Source: Gemmatimonadota bacterium (lineage in GTDB: Bacteria > Gemmatimonadota > Gemmatimonadetes > Gemmatimonadales > GWC2-71-9). Taken from it: 64,000 bases of DNA. Positions 43,799-52,113 of the stretch are shown in pieces (the stretch's first letter is position 1; each line of letters begins with the position of its first letter). The notes beneath the pieces were generated by a model. The model had not been told where the DNA came from. It made no database searches and saw only the letters and a list, made by a program, of their open reading frames with translations. The stretch lies in assembly GCA_003169895.1 (NCBI GenBank), contig PNAE01000012.1:62001-126000 (forward strand), written 5' to 3'. The position numbers and the translations under genes were made by a program.

Positions 43799-45972
43799 CC
43801 GTTACGTCGCCGCCGTTCACTACGCTCGCCGAGTTGAGTCCCGCCTTCTTCTCGCTGCTCGAGAAGCACGCGGACCGGCTCGACATCGCGGCCATCGACC
43901 GCGCGCTGCGCTACGCGGCAGCGGCGCACCGCGGCCAGAAGCGGGTGAGCGGCGAAGACTTCGTCGAACACTCCATCGCGGTCGCATCGATCCTCGTTGG
44001 GCTCCTCGTCGATACCACGTCGATCTGCGCGGCACTGCTGCACGACGTGGTCGAGGACTCCGACCTCACCACCGACGATATCGCTCGCGAATTCGGCGCC
44101 GAAGTGGCCGAGCTGGTGGATGGTCTCACCAAGATCGCCCACCTCACTTTCCGGTCGTCGGTCGAGGAGCAATCGGAGAACTACCGGAAGCTGCTGCTAT
44201 CGGTCGCGCGCGACGCGCGCGTCATCATCATCAAGCTCGCCGACCGGCTGCACAACATGCGGACCCTCGAGCACCTTGCCGCGGACCGGCGGCATCGCAT
44301 TGCGACCGAGACGCGCGAGCTGTACGCGCCGCTGGCGAACCGCTTCGGCATGGCCAACGTCAAGGCCGAGCTCGAGGACCTCGCGTTCAAGTTCCTGGAA
44401 CCCGAAGAGTACACGACGCTGGCCGAGCAGGTGGCCGGCAAGCGCGCGGTACGTGAGGAGATGATCGAACGGCTGCGCATACCACTGGAACAGGAACTCC
44501 AGCGCGCCGGCATCCCGCACTTCGAAGTGAGCGGGCGCCCGAAGAATCTCTGGTCGATCTACCAGAAGATGAGCAAGCGCAACAAGCCGTTCGACGAGAT
44601 CTACGACCTGATGGCGATGCGCGTCATCGTCGCCACCGTCCCGGAGTGCTATCACGTCCTCGGCCTGATCCATCACGTCTGGACGCCGCTGCAGGAGCGG
44701 ATCAAGGACTACATCGCCAGTCCCAAGTCGAATGGTTACCAGTCGCTGCACACCACCATCTTCGGGCCCGGCGGCCAGCTGTTCGAAATCCAGATCCGCA
44801 CCGGCGAGATGCATCGCACCGCCGAATACGGCATTGCGGCGCACTGGCTGTACAAGACGGGCGGCGTCGAGGACACCCTCGGCAACCAGCTCGGCTGGTT
44901 CCGCCAGCTGCTGGAGCTGCAGCAGGAGAGTCACTCGGCCGAAGAGTTCCTCGAGTTTCTGAAGGTGGACCTGTACCACGACGAGATCTTCGTCTTCACG
45001 CCGCAGGGCGACGTGAAGCAGTTGCCCAAGGGTGCGACCGCGATCGACTTTGCGTTTCACGTTCACACGGACGTCGGCGTGCATACGTCGGGCGCCAAGG
45101 TGAACGGCCGCATCGCGCCGCTGCACCGCGAACTCAAGAATGGCGACACCGTCGAGATCCTCACCTCGCCGCAGGCAAAGCCGAGTCGCGACTGGCTGAA
45201 TCACGTTCGCACCGGGCGCGCCCGCAGCAAGATCAAGCAGTGGATCCGGCAGGAAGAGCAGACGGTGTCGACCCAGCTCGGCCGCGAAATCCTGGCGCGC
45301 GAGCTCAAGCGGCGCCGCCTCGCAGCGTCATCGGCCGACACGATGAATGCCGCCGCAGTGGCGCTCAATCTGGTCGACGGCGCGGCGCTCGAAGTGTCGC
45401 TCGGCCGCGGCGACCTCGCCATCGGCCAGGTGATGAAGGCGCTCTTCCCCGAGCTGCCGGCCGAAGCGCTGCAGGAAAAACCCGCCAACGTCTTTGGCCG
45501 CGTGATGAACCGGTTGCGCCTCGGCCGCGGCATCAAGATCCAGGGCGTCGATGGCCTGATGGTGCGCTACGCCCAGTGCTGCCAGCCGGTCCCCGGGGAT
45601 CAGGTGGTGGGATACGTGACCCAGGGCAGGGGGATCTCGATTCACCGGGCGGATTGTCCCAACCTCCTCACGCTGACGCAAGGCGGGCGGCGCATCGAGA
45701 TCGATTGGCAGGAGCAGACTGGCGAGACCTACGCCGTCCGGCTGGAGGTCGCCGGCGAAGATCGCCGCGGACTTTACGCCGACATCATGCAGGCAATTTC
45801 GCAAACCGGCACCAACATCCGCGCCGCGGACCTCCAATCACGCGACGGGAGCGTGCACGGCACCATCTTCGTCGAGGTCGACAACCTGACGCATCTCGCC
45901 AAAGTGCTCCGCACCATCCGGAAGGTGAAGGGTGTGAACACGGTGGATCGGAGAGAGGCGGCGGGGGAGTAG
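43795..45972 (+). CDS. rel: Bifunctional (p)ppGpp synthetase/hydrolase (Rel/SpoT type)
   Basis: 725 residues controlling the stringent response. Domains in order: HD hydrolase with GQKRVSGEDFVEHSIAVA and ALLHDVVEDSDLT (intact HDxxED, so hydrolysis is expected), synthetase with RPKNLWSIYQKMSKRNKPFD and SPKSNGYQSLHTTI, TGS (EIFVFTPQGDVKQLPKGATA), the zinc-finger/CC region (RYAQCCQPVPGDQVVGY) and the C-terminal ACT domain (YADIMQAISQTGTNIRAADL). The GTG start overlaps the radC stop. A large intergenic inverted repeat begins right after its stop codon. Confidence 0.96.
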   Translation: MTVTSPPFTTLAELSPAFFSLLEKHADRLDIAAIDRALRYAAAAHRGQKRVSGEDFVEHSIAVASILVGLLVDTTSICAALLHDVVEDSDLTTDDIAREFGAEVAELVDGLTKIAHLTFRSSVEEQSENYRKLLLSVARDARVIIIKLADRLHNMRTLEHLAADRRHRIATETRELYAPLANRFGMANVKAELEDLAFKFLEPEEYTTLAEQVAGKRAVREEMIERLRIPLEQELQRAGIPHFEVSGRPKNLWSIYQKMSKRNKPFDEIYDLMAMRVIVATVPECYHVLGLIHHVWTPLQERIKDYIASPKSNGYQSLHTTIFGPGGQLFEIQIRTGEMHRTAEYGIAAHWLYKTGGVEDTLGNQLGWFRQLLELQQESHSAEEFLEFLKVDLYHDEIFVFTPQGDVKQLPKGATAIDFAFHVHTDVGVHTSGAKVNGRIAPLHRELKNGDTVEILTSPQAKPSRDWLNHVRTGRARSKIKQWIRQEEQTVSTQLGREILARELKRRRLAASSADTMNAAAVALNLVDGAALEVSLGRGDLAIGQVMKALFPELPAEALQEKPANVFGRVMNRLRLGRGIKIQGVDGLMVRYAQCCQPVPGDQVVGYVTQGRGISIHRADCPNLLTLTQGGRRIEIDWQEQTGETYAVRLEVAGEDRRGLYADIMQAISQTGTNIRAADLQSRDGSVHGTIFVEVDNLTHLAKVLRTIRKVKGVNTVDRREAAGE

Positions 45973-45975
45973 CCG

Positions 45976-46065
45976 GAGAGACGAGCGACGAGGAGCGCAG
46001 GCCTGTCGCCTTGACCGCTGCGCTCGGGATGACAACCGTATCTCGTCTCTCGTCTCTCGTCTCTC
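45976..46065. repeat. Intergenic inverted repeat, GAGACGAGA type (copy 1)
   Basis: Left arm GAGAGACGAGCGACGAG (45976-45992) matches the pyrimidine-rich right arm (46041-46065, repeats of CTCGTCTCT). A nested stem GAGCGCAG (45993-46000) / CTGCGCTC (46018-46025) closes the centre, so the whole stretch can fold into one long hairpin just after the rel stop. It may act as a terminator or mRNA-stability element. Confidence 0.7.
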
Positions 46066-46071
46066 TATCTT
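46066..46071 (+). promoter_or_regulatory. Putative -10 element TATCTT, leaderless EVE gene
   Basis: TATCTT ends 5 bases before the EVE-domain ATG at 46077. Transcription starting about 7 bases downstream would begin at or next to the A of the start codon, and no Shine-Dalgarno sequence is present. Confidence 0.5.
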
Positions 46072-46076
46072 TTCGC

Positions 46077-46487
46077 ATGCCCGGTGCCTGGCTCCTCAAG
46101 ACCGAGCCCTCGACCTATTCGTGGGGCGACCTCGTCCGCGACGGCAAGACCGTGTGGGACGGCGTCTCGAACGCCGCGGCGTTGATCAACCTGCGCGCCA
46201 TGCGAACCGGTGACGAGGCGCTGATCTATCACTCGGGCGATGGCAAGGCGATTGTCGGCATCGCACGCATCACCCGTGGTGCCTACGCCGACCCGAAGCT
46301 GAAGGATCCCAAGCGCGTGGTGATCGAGGTTCAGCCGGTGCGTGCGCTCAAGACACCGGTAACGCTCGCCGCCGTCAAGGCGGAGCCGGCCCTCGCCCAA
46401 CTGGGCCTGGTGCGGATGAGCCGGCTGTCCTGCATGCCGGTGAGCGCGGAGCAGCGAGCGGTGCTGAGGAAGCTGGGAGTTCGATAA
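46077..46487 (+). CDS. EVE-domain protein
   Basis: 136 residues. GAWLLKTEPSTYSWGDLVRD is the classic EVE/thymocyte-nuclear-protein start, followed by VWDGVSNAAALINLRAMRTG, DEALIYHSGDGKAIVGIARI and LAQLGLVRMSRLSCMPVS. EVE domains have a PUA-like fold and are thought to recognise modified bases in nucleic acids. No nuclease or other partner is fused. The gene stands alone between two long inverted repeats and is probably leaderless. Upstream in-frame open sequence is a shadow of rel. Confidence 0.93.
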   Translation: MPGAWLLKTEPSTYSWGDLVRDGKTVWDGVSNAAALINLRAMRTGDEALIYHSGDGKAIVGIARITRGAYADPKLKDPKRVVIEVQPVRALKTPVTLAAVKAEPALAQLGLVRMSRLSCMPVSAEQRAVLRKLGVR

Positions 46488-46490
46488 AGC

Positions 46491-46590
46491 ACGGAGAGAC
46501 GAGAGACGAGAGACGAGAGAAGAAACGGCCGCAGGGCTGTGACGCCGATGTCAACCCACGGGTCCCCTTCTCTCGTCTCTCGTCTTGCTT
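46491..46590. repeat. Intergenic inverted repeat, GAGACGAGA type (copy 2)
   Basis: The left arm (46491-46524) is a tandem GAGACGAGA repeat; the right arm (46564-46587) is its complement CTTCTCTCGTCTCTCGTC. The core of about 40 bases is unrelated to copy 1. It lies between the EVE gene and uvrB and can form a long hairpin. Confidence 0.7.
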
Positions 46591-46623
46591 TTTCGCTCCC
46601 GAACATTTCCCGAACCAATCGAC

Positions 46624-46629
46624 TATCTT
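46624..46629 (+). promoter_or_regulatory. Putative -10 element TATCTT, leaderless uvrB
   Basis: TATCTT ends 6 bases before the uvrB ATG at 46636, with no ribosome site in between, again suggesting a leaderless mRNA. Confidence 0.5.
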
Positions 46630-46635
46630 CCTTGG

Positions 46636-48675
46636 ATGCCGAAGTTCGATGTTCAGGCCCCGTTTTCGCCTGCCGGCGACCAGCCTCGCGCGATCGCCGA
46701 GCTGGCTGCTGGGCTCCAGCGCGGGGACCGGTATCAGACCCTGCTCGGCGTCACCGGCAGCGGCAAGACGATGACGCTGGCGCACGCCATTGCCGACTGG
46801 CGGCGGCCCACGCTGGTGCTGTCGCACAACAAGACCCTGGCGGCGCAGTTGTACGGCGAGTTCAAGCAGTTCCTGCCGGCCAACGCGGTCGAATACTTCG
46901 TCTCGTACTACGACTATTACCAGCCGGAGGCGTACGTTCCGTCGACCGACGTGTATATCGAGAAGGACGCGTCGATCAACCAGGACCTCGAAGCGCTCCG
47001 GCTGCGCGCTACGTCGTCGCTCATGGAGCGCGACGACGTGGTGATCGTCTCCACGGTGTCGGCGATCTATGGCCTCGGCGATCCCGCGGCCTACCGGGCG
47101 TTGATGGTGTCGGTCAAAGTCGGCGAGCAGCGCGGCCGCGACTTGATTCTCGCCGACCTGGTCGGCATCCAGTACCAGCGGAATGACATGTCGTTTGAGC
47201 CGGGCACCTTCCGCGTGCGCGGGGATACCGTCGAGATCTATCCCGCTTACGACGAGCAGGCGGTGCGGATCGAACTCTGGGGAGACCAGGTCGAGCGGAT
47301 CACGCGCTTTCAGCCGGTCACGGGCAACGCCATCGCGCAGCTCGACCGGTGCGCCATTTATCCGGCCAAGCATTTCGTGCTGCAGCGTCCAACCATCGAG
47401 CGCGCGGTGACGGCGATCCGTGCGGAGCTGGCCGAGCGGCTGCGGGAACTGCGCATGGCGGGCAAGTTGCTCGAGGCGCAGCGACTCGAATCGCGCACCA
47501 CGTTCGACCTCGAAATGCTGGTCGAAGTCGGCACCTGCGCCGGAGTCGAGAACTACTCGCGCCACCTCTCCGGCCGTGCCACCGGCGAGCGCCCGGCGTG
47601 CCTGCTCGATTATTTCCCGGAGGATTACCTCGTCGTCGTCGACGAATCGCACGTGTCGCTGCCGCAGGTCGGTGGGATGTTCAACGGCGATCGCGCTCGC
47701 AAGGAGGTGCTGGTCGAGTACGGCTTCCGGCTGCCGTCCGCACTCGATAACCGGCCGCTCCGCTTCGACGAATTCATGTCGCTGGTGCCGCGAATGATCA
47801 GCGTGTCAGCCACGCCGGGTGAGTACGAGTTGCAGCTGAGCCAGGGTGTCGCGGTGGAGCAGATCATCCGACCCACTGGCCTGATCGATCCGGTGGTGGA
47901 GGTGCGCCCGGTGCGCGGGCAGGTCGACGACCTGCTCGCGCAGATTCGTGAGCGCGTCAAGAAGCGCGAGCGGGTGCTGGTCACTACGCTGACGAAGCGC
48001 ATGGCCGAGGATCTGAGCGACTATCTCGCGCAGGCTGACGTGCGCGTGCGGTACCTGCACAGCGACATCGACGCGATTGAGCGGGTCGAGATCCTGCGCG
48101 GGCTGCGGCTTGGCGACTTCGACGTGCTGGTGGGGATCAACCTGCTGCGCGAGGGACTCGACCTGCCCGAAGTATCACTGGTGGCGATTCTCGACGCCGA
48201 CCAGGAAGGGTTCCTGCGCAGCGAACGGTCGCTGATCCAGACCTGCGGCCGCGCCGCGCGCAACGTGAATGGCATGGCGATCCTCTACGCCGACCGGATG
48301 ACCGGCTCGATGCAGCGCGCGATCGCCGAGATGAGCCGTCGGCGCGACATCCAGCGCGCGTACAACATCGAGCACGGCATCACGCCGATGTCGATCGTCA
48401 AGTCGGTCGATGAAGTGCGGTTGTCGACCCATGTGGCCGACCAGCGCACCGAACGCGTCGACCCGCGCAAGAAGGACCGCGCCGCCGCGGCGCCGGACCT
48501 GCACGACCCAGCGCAGCGTGCCGCGGCAATGGCGGCACTGGAGGCGCAAATGCGGGAGGCGGCGGCGAACCTCGAGTTCGAACTCGCCGCGATGCTGCGC
48601 GACCAGCTCAACGACCTGCGCGCCGCGAGTGCACCCGATGTGGTGCGGGGCTCCGGTCGCCTGGCGCGGCGATGA
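46636..48675 (+). CDS. uvrB: Excinuclease ABC subunit B
   Basis: Damage-verification helicase of nucleotide excision repair, working with UvrA and UvrC. 679 residues: Walker [16 protein letters not shown], the beta-hairpin [20 protein letters not shown] that inserts at lesions, helicase motifs ([46 protein letters not shown]) and a C-terminal UVR motif ([20 protein letters not shown]) for UvrC contact. ATG 46636 ([10 protein letters not shown]) matches the family start. The stop overlaps the tsaE ATG. Confidence 0.98.
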   Translation: MPKFDVQAPFSPAGDQPRAIAELAAGLQRGDRYQTLLGVTGSGKTMTLAHAIADWRRPTLVLSHNKTLAAQLYGEFKQFLPANAVEYFVSYYDYYQPEAYVPSTDVYIEKDASINQDLEALRLRATSSLMERDDVVIVSTVSAIYGLGDPAAYRALMVSVKVGEQRGRDLILADLVGIQYQRNDMSFEPGTFRVRGDTVEIYPAYDEQAVRIELWGDQVERITRFQPVTGNAIAQLDRCAIYPAKHFVLQRPTIERAVTAIRAELAERLRELRMAGKLLEAQRLESRTTFDLEMLVEVGTCAGVENYSRHLSGRATGERPACLLDYFPEDYLVVVDESHVSLPQVGGMFNGDRARKEVLVEYGFRLPSALDNRPLRFDEFMSLVPRMISVSATPGEYELQLSQGVAVEQIIRPTGLIDPVVEVRPVRGQVDDLLAQIRERVKKRERVLVTTLTKRMAEDLSDYLAQADVRVRYLHSDIDAIERVEILRGLRLGDFDVLVGINLLREGLDLPEVSLVAILDADQEGFLRSERSLIQTCGRAARNVNGMAILYADRMTGSMQRAIAEMSRRRDIQRAYNIEHGITPMSIVKSVDEVRLSTHVADQRTERVDPRKKDRAAAAPDLHDPAQRAAAMAALEAQMREAAANLEFELAAMLRDQLNDLRAASAPDVVRGSGRLARR

Positions 48676-49079
48676 ATTCGGAGCCGCTGCACCTCACCGG
48701 GGTCGAGGCCGTTGGTGGACGACTCGGACGCGAGTTGCCGGCCGGCAGCGTGGTGTGGCTGCAGGGTCCGCTCGGCGCGGGCAAGACCACGCTCGCGCGC
48801 GCCATTGCCCGCAGTCGCGGCGTCGGGACCGACGCGACATCGCCGACGTTCGGCCTGGTGCATCATTATCGGGGCCCCGGCGGCGAGATCTATCATGTCG
48901 ATTGCTTTCGCCTGCGGCATCCCGACGAGGCTGCCGATCTCGACTGGCAGACACTCACGGCGTCGGACCTGCTGCTGATCGAATGGCCGGAACGCGCCGG
49001 CGCATGGGCGCCGCCGGCATCGGTGCGAGTGCGCATCAGTCACGTGGGTGACGACCTTCGCCGGGTGGACCTGGAATGA
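48672..49079 (+). CDS. tsaE: tRNA threonylcarbamoyladenosine biosynthesis ATPase TsaE
   Basis: 135 residues with Walker [18 protein letters not shown], the switch region [13 protein letters not shown] and [10 protein letters not shown], the standard TsaE layout. With TsaB and TsaD it makes the t6A modification at position 37 of ANN-decoding tRNAs. ATGA overlap with uvrB and with tsaB; tsaE-tsaB-rimI is a common bacterial order. TsaD is not in this window. Confidence 0.95.
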   Translation: MNSEPLHLTGVEAVGGRLGRELPAGSVVWLQGPLGAGKTTLARAIARSRGVGTDATSPTFGLVHHYRGPGGEIYHVDCFRLRHPDEAADLDWQTLTASDLLLIEWPERAGAWAPPASVRVRISHVGDDLRRVDLE

Positions 49080-49795
49080 TCACGCTCGCCTTCGACACCG
49101 CGACCGACCGGTGCACGGTCGCCGCGACCGATGGCGCCGGCGTGGCACACCGGTTTGTCGACGGTGCGCGCCGCCATGCGGGCGCGTTGCTCGGCCTGCT
49201 CGACGAAACGCTCCTCGAGCTCGGCGCCAAGCCCGGCGATATCGGCCGCCTGATCGTGGCCGACGGGCCGGGCTCGTTCACCGGGTTGCGCGTTGCCGCC
49301 GCCGTGGCGAAGGCGCTGGCCTGGCGCCGACAACTGGAATGGCGCGTGGTACCGTCGCTGCTCGCACGCGCCGCCGCGCACGCGCCACCGGGCGGCGGCA
49401 AGGTCCTGGCGTTGAGCGATGCCCTGCGGGGCGAACTCTTCGCCGGATGCTGGTACGTCACGCCCACGAGCGTCGAGCGTGCCGGGCCGGCACCGCGGGC
49501 GATGCCCCCGGCATCGCTCGCCAGCTGGACGCCCGTGGACGTAGTAGTGGGTTCAATTCCGCCGCCACTTATCGCGGCGGTGGCGTCCGCTGCGGGCCGG
49601 GAGCCGATCACGGGCGAGGCTGCGTTGCCCGACGCGCGCACCTTGCTCGCGCTGCTGAACATCGCGGCTGCCACTACGCTGGTCGTCAATCCGGCCGGGT
49701 GGGAGCCGGACTATGGCCGACCCGCCGAGGCACAGGTCGTCTGGGAGCGCGCTCATGGGCGAGAATTGCCGCCTGCGCCCGGCATCGCGCGCTGA
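49076..49795 (+). CDS. tsaB: tRNA threonylcarbamoyladenosine biosynthesis protein TsaB
   Basis: 239 residues of the ASKHA fold: [19 protein letters not shown] at the N-terminus, DIGRLIVADGPGSFTGLRVA and AKALAWRRQLEWRVVPSLLA, as in TsaB/YeaZ, the non-catalytic partner of TsaD. The C-terminal half is diverged, as usual for this family. It overlaps rimI by 41 bases if the latter starts at ATG 49755. Confidence 0.93.
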   Translation: MITLAFDTATDRCTVAATDGAGVAHRFVDGARRHAGALLGLLDETLLELGAKPGDIGRLIVADGPGSFTGLRVAAAVAKALAWRRQLEWRVVPSLLARAAAHAPPGGGKVLALSDALRGELFAGCWYVTPTSVERAGPAPRAMPPASLASWTPVDVVVGSIPPPLIAAVASAAGREPITGEAALPDARTLLALLNIAAATTLVVNPAGWEPDYGRPAEAQVVWERAHGRELPPAPGIAR

Positions 49796-50234
49796 CCTGC
49801 CGGTGTTGGCGGCATTGGAGCGCCACGCGTTCGTCGATCCATGGACCCTCGCGCAGCTCGGGGCGGCACTCGACTGGCCGGGCGCGGTCGCGCTGGTCGC
49901 CGAAGACGATGGCGGTGCCGTCGGCTATGTTCTGGGGCGGGTAATCGTGGACGAAGGCGAGATCCTCTCGATCGCCGTCGTCCCTGAACGGCGGCGTCTG
50001 GGGATCGGGCGGCGGTTGCTCGATGCCATGATGACCATGCTGGTTGCGCGGGGCGCACACGCGGCATGGCTCGAAGTCCGGATGTCGAACGACGCGGCAC
50101 GGGCGATGTATGAATCGGCGGGCTTCGCGGCCGCCGGCCTGCGGCCGGATTATTACCGACGGCCGGACGAGGACGCGCTGGTCCTCCGCTGCGAGCTCGA
50201 GGCGACCGCGTCACCTGGTCCAGAGTTGCGTTGA
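49755..50234 (+). CDS. rimI: Ribosomal-protein alanine N-acetyltransferase (GNAT)
   Basis: 159 residues of the GNAT fold: CRLRPASRADLPVLAALERH, ILSIAVVPERRRLGIGRRLL (acetyl-CoA pyrophosphate loop RRLGIG), EVRMSNDAARAMYESAGFAA and RPDYYRRPDEDALVL. The EVR..N..A...Y...GF pattern and the position after tsaB fit RimI, which acetylates the N-terminal alanine of ribosomal protein S18. ATG 49755 chosen over 49713, which would add a Pro/Arg-rich extension overlapping tsaB. Confidence 0.92.
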   Translation: MGENCRLRPASRADLPVLAALERHAFVDPWTLAQLGAALDWPGAVALVAEDDGGAVGYVLGRVIVDEGEILSIAVVPERRRLGIGRRLLDAMMTMLVARGAHAAWLEVRMSNDAARAMYESAGFAAAGLRPDYYRRPDEDALVLRCELEATASPGPELR

Positions 50235-50322
50235 ACCAATCGCGGGTGCGCGCCACGTCAATGCGATGTTTGCGCCGTCCGCCGTCCTCAACCTGAACGT
50301 CCGACTGACCTGGGAGCACGCG

Positions 50323-50820
50323 ATGAGCAAGAGCTTGAACAAAGTCACCCTGATCGGCAACCTTGGCGCCGATCCCGAAGTCCGCAGCACCACCAACGGC
50401 GGTCGCGTTGCGACCGTGTCGCTGGCCACCAGCCGGCAATGGAAGGGCACCGATGGCCAGCGCCAGGAAAAAACCGCCTGGCACCGGGTGATCTTCTGGA
50501 ACGCCAAGGGCAACGGCCAGCAACTGGCCGACCTGGTCGAGCGCTACTGCAAGAAGGGCGACAAGATCTACGTCGAGGGCGAGATTGATTACCGCACCTG
50601 GCAGGACAAGGAAGGCCAGACGCGATACTCCACCGAGATCAACGGCCGCGAGTTGATCCTGCTGTCGGGCAAGGGCGACGGTGGCGAGGGCGGTACCTGG
50701 AGCGGCGCCAAGGCAACGGCCAAGAGCGCGGCGACCGCGCCGGCGGCTGCGACCAAGGACCAGTCGTTCGATGACATGCCGGATGCGCTGGACGCGGAGG
50801 ATGATGATCTGCCGTTCTAA
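50323..50820 (+). CDS. ssb: Single-stranded DNA-binding protein
   Basis: 165 residues. The OB-fold (SKSLNKVTLIGNLGADPEVR, TAWHRVIFWNAKGNGQQLAD, GDKIYVEGEIDYRTWQDKEG) occupies residues 1-110, followed by a flexible Gly/Ala-rich linker and the acidic tip EDDDLPF that binds partner proteins. ATG 50323 has GGGAG upstream and gives the canonical N-terminus; longer frames upstream are non-homologous. Confidence 0.97.
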   Translation: MSKSLNKVTLIGNLGADPEVRSTTNGGRVATVSLATSRQWKGTDGQRQEKTAWHRVIFWNAKGNGQQLADLVERYCKKGDKIYVEGEIDYRTWQDKEGQTRYSTEINGRELILLSGKGDGGEGGTWSGAKATAKSAATAPAAATKDQSFDDMPDALDAEDDDLPF

Positions 50821-50823
50821 CGC

Positions 50824-50912
50824 GTGAAACGTGAGAGGTGACAGGCGAGAGGGGGCTCCCGGGCTGGTCGGCACTCCCTCTCACCTCTTGCCGCTTGCGT
50901 CTCACGTTTTAC
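50824..50912. repeat. Intergenic inverted repeat after ssb
   Basis: The outer arms GTGAAACGTGAGA (50824-50836) and its near-complement (50900-50912, 12 of 13 pairs) enclose an inner stem GAGAGGG (50848-50854) / CCCTCTC (50876-50882). It is similar in design (purine-rich left arm, pyrimidine-rich right arm) to the repeats flanking the EVE gene and could be a terminator. Confidence 0.6.
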
Positions 50913-51093
50913 ATCTCGCGTCTCCCCCGTTCTTCGCCACACCCGTCTCATTTTGCCCCGGCCGCGCTACTGTCCGGGTGAGGACTTGGCCTCTCCGGCC
51001 CGATACTTCCCCCAATAGACTGCCCATCGCCCGTTCTGGCACGTTTCATGGTGCAGGTCATTCCATTCGACCGCCCCTCGGGAGGCAACAGAC

Positions 51094-51921
51094 ATGCGCT
51101 CCACGCTCGCACTGCTCGTTCTGGTCGCCGCGCTGCCCCTCTCGGCGCAGCAGTCCGACCCACTGGCGTTTCTCCGCCATGGGAATGAACCGGCCGACAT
51201 CGCATTTGCCACCTACCGCGACCAGCCCTATGCGCCGGTTCGGTCCGGGGAGGTTCGCGCCGCGAGCTTCCTGACCGAGAGCAGAGCGATGCCGTTCGGC
51301 CAGCTCCTCGGCCCGGTGGATCCGCCCGTCGTTCGCGCGACGCAAAGCGCTGAGGCGGCGATGCCGGGGATGGTGGTGGCGGTGCGACCGCCGGAAGGTG
51401 CATCCTATCAGCGGGGCGACACGGTGATGCTCGCGCTCGTAGTGCCCGGTCCCAAGGGGTGGGGCGACATCGTGCTGCCTACTGGCTTGGCACGCATCGG
51501 TGAGCAGACGCCACGGCAGACACTGGCGACGGTGATCGCCATGTTCGGTCCGATCCGGTACGGCCAGGCCGTATTGCCGGTGGAACCGCTGGTCAATCCC
51601 GGCAAGGTGCAGCCGGTGCCCGTCGCCGGACCAACCGGTGAAGTGATCGGCAGCGAGGAGCCGCGGGAGTTGCAGCAGGTTGGCGGGCAGATGTTCATCA
51701 GCATTGGCCGGTCGTCGGGCCTGCGCGTGGGTGACTTCATCCAGATCCGCCGCCGTCCAACGGCGCGCATCAACGGGAGCAACACCATCGACGATCTGGT
51801 AGCCACCGCGCAGGTGGTCCACACCGGCGACAAGAGCAGCACCATCAAGCTCACCCGGATCATCGATCCGGATATTCGGCCCGGCGCGCCGGTGGTACGC
51901 ACCGCCACGCTACCCAGCTGA
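51094..51921 (+). CDS. Exported protein of unknown function
   Basis: 275 residues with a clear signal peptide (MRSTLALLVLVAALPLSAQQ). The rest is beta-rich and without Cys. The C-terminal ~80 residues (FISIGRSSGLRVGDFIQIRR, VATAQVVHTGDKSSTIKLTR, ARPGAPVV-like end) look like a small beta-barrel domain of the kind found at the ends of FlgT-like and other secreted proteins, but I cannot name the family. It stands alone with a repeat upstream and a terminator downstream. A periplasmic or surface location is likely. Confidence 0.7.
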   Translation: MRSTLALLVLVAALPLSAQQSDPLAFLRHGNEPADIAFATYRDQPYAPVRSGEVRAASFLTESRAMPFGQLLGPVDPPVVRATQSAEAAMPGMVVAVRPPEGASYQRGDTVMLALVVPGPKGWGDIVLPTGLARIGEQTPRQTLATVIAMFGPIRYGQAVLPVEPLVNPGKVQPVPVAGPTGEVIGSEEPRELQQVGGQMFISIGRSSGLRVGDFIQIRRRPTARINGSNTIDDLVATAQVVHTGDKSSTIKLTRIIDPDIRPGAPVVRTATLPS

Positions 51922-51936
51922 ACCCCGGCGAGCGCG

Positions 51937-51965
51937 GCAAAGGGGTCCTGTCTCGACCCCTTTGC
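51937..51965 (+). terminator. Intrinsic terminator-like hairpin
   Basis: GCAAAGGGGTC (51937-51947) pairs perfectly with GACCCCTTTGC (51955-51965) around a 7-base loop, 15 bases after the preceding stop codon. TTT lies in the 3' arm; no further T-run follows. Confidence 0.75.
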
Positions 51966-52046
51966 CCATCGCGCGTGACACCCGCCTCGTGCACCTGATC
52001 GCGCGACGTTGGCGTCACGCACCGCTGCACGTTGACGCCCTCCTGC

Positions 52047-52052
52047 TATCTT
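52047..52052 (+). promoter_or_regulatory. Putative -10 element TATCTT of the epimerase-tol operon
   Basis: TATCTT lies 61 bases before the epimerase ATG. The leader has a CGGAGG ribosome site. TTGACG occurs only 9 bases upstream of the hexamer, too close to serve as its -35 box. Confidence 0.4.
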
Positions 52053-52113
52053 GCCCCCATCGATTCCCAACTGACACGGCGGGTCGCTCCGACGCCCGCC
52101 GCGGAGGCTGTGC

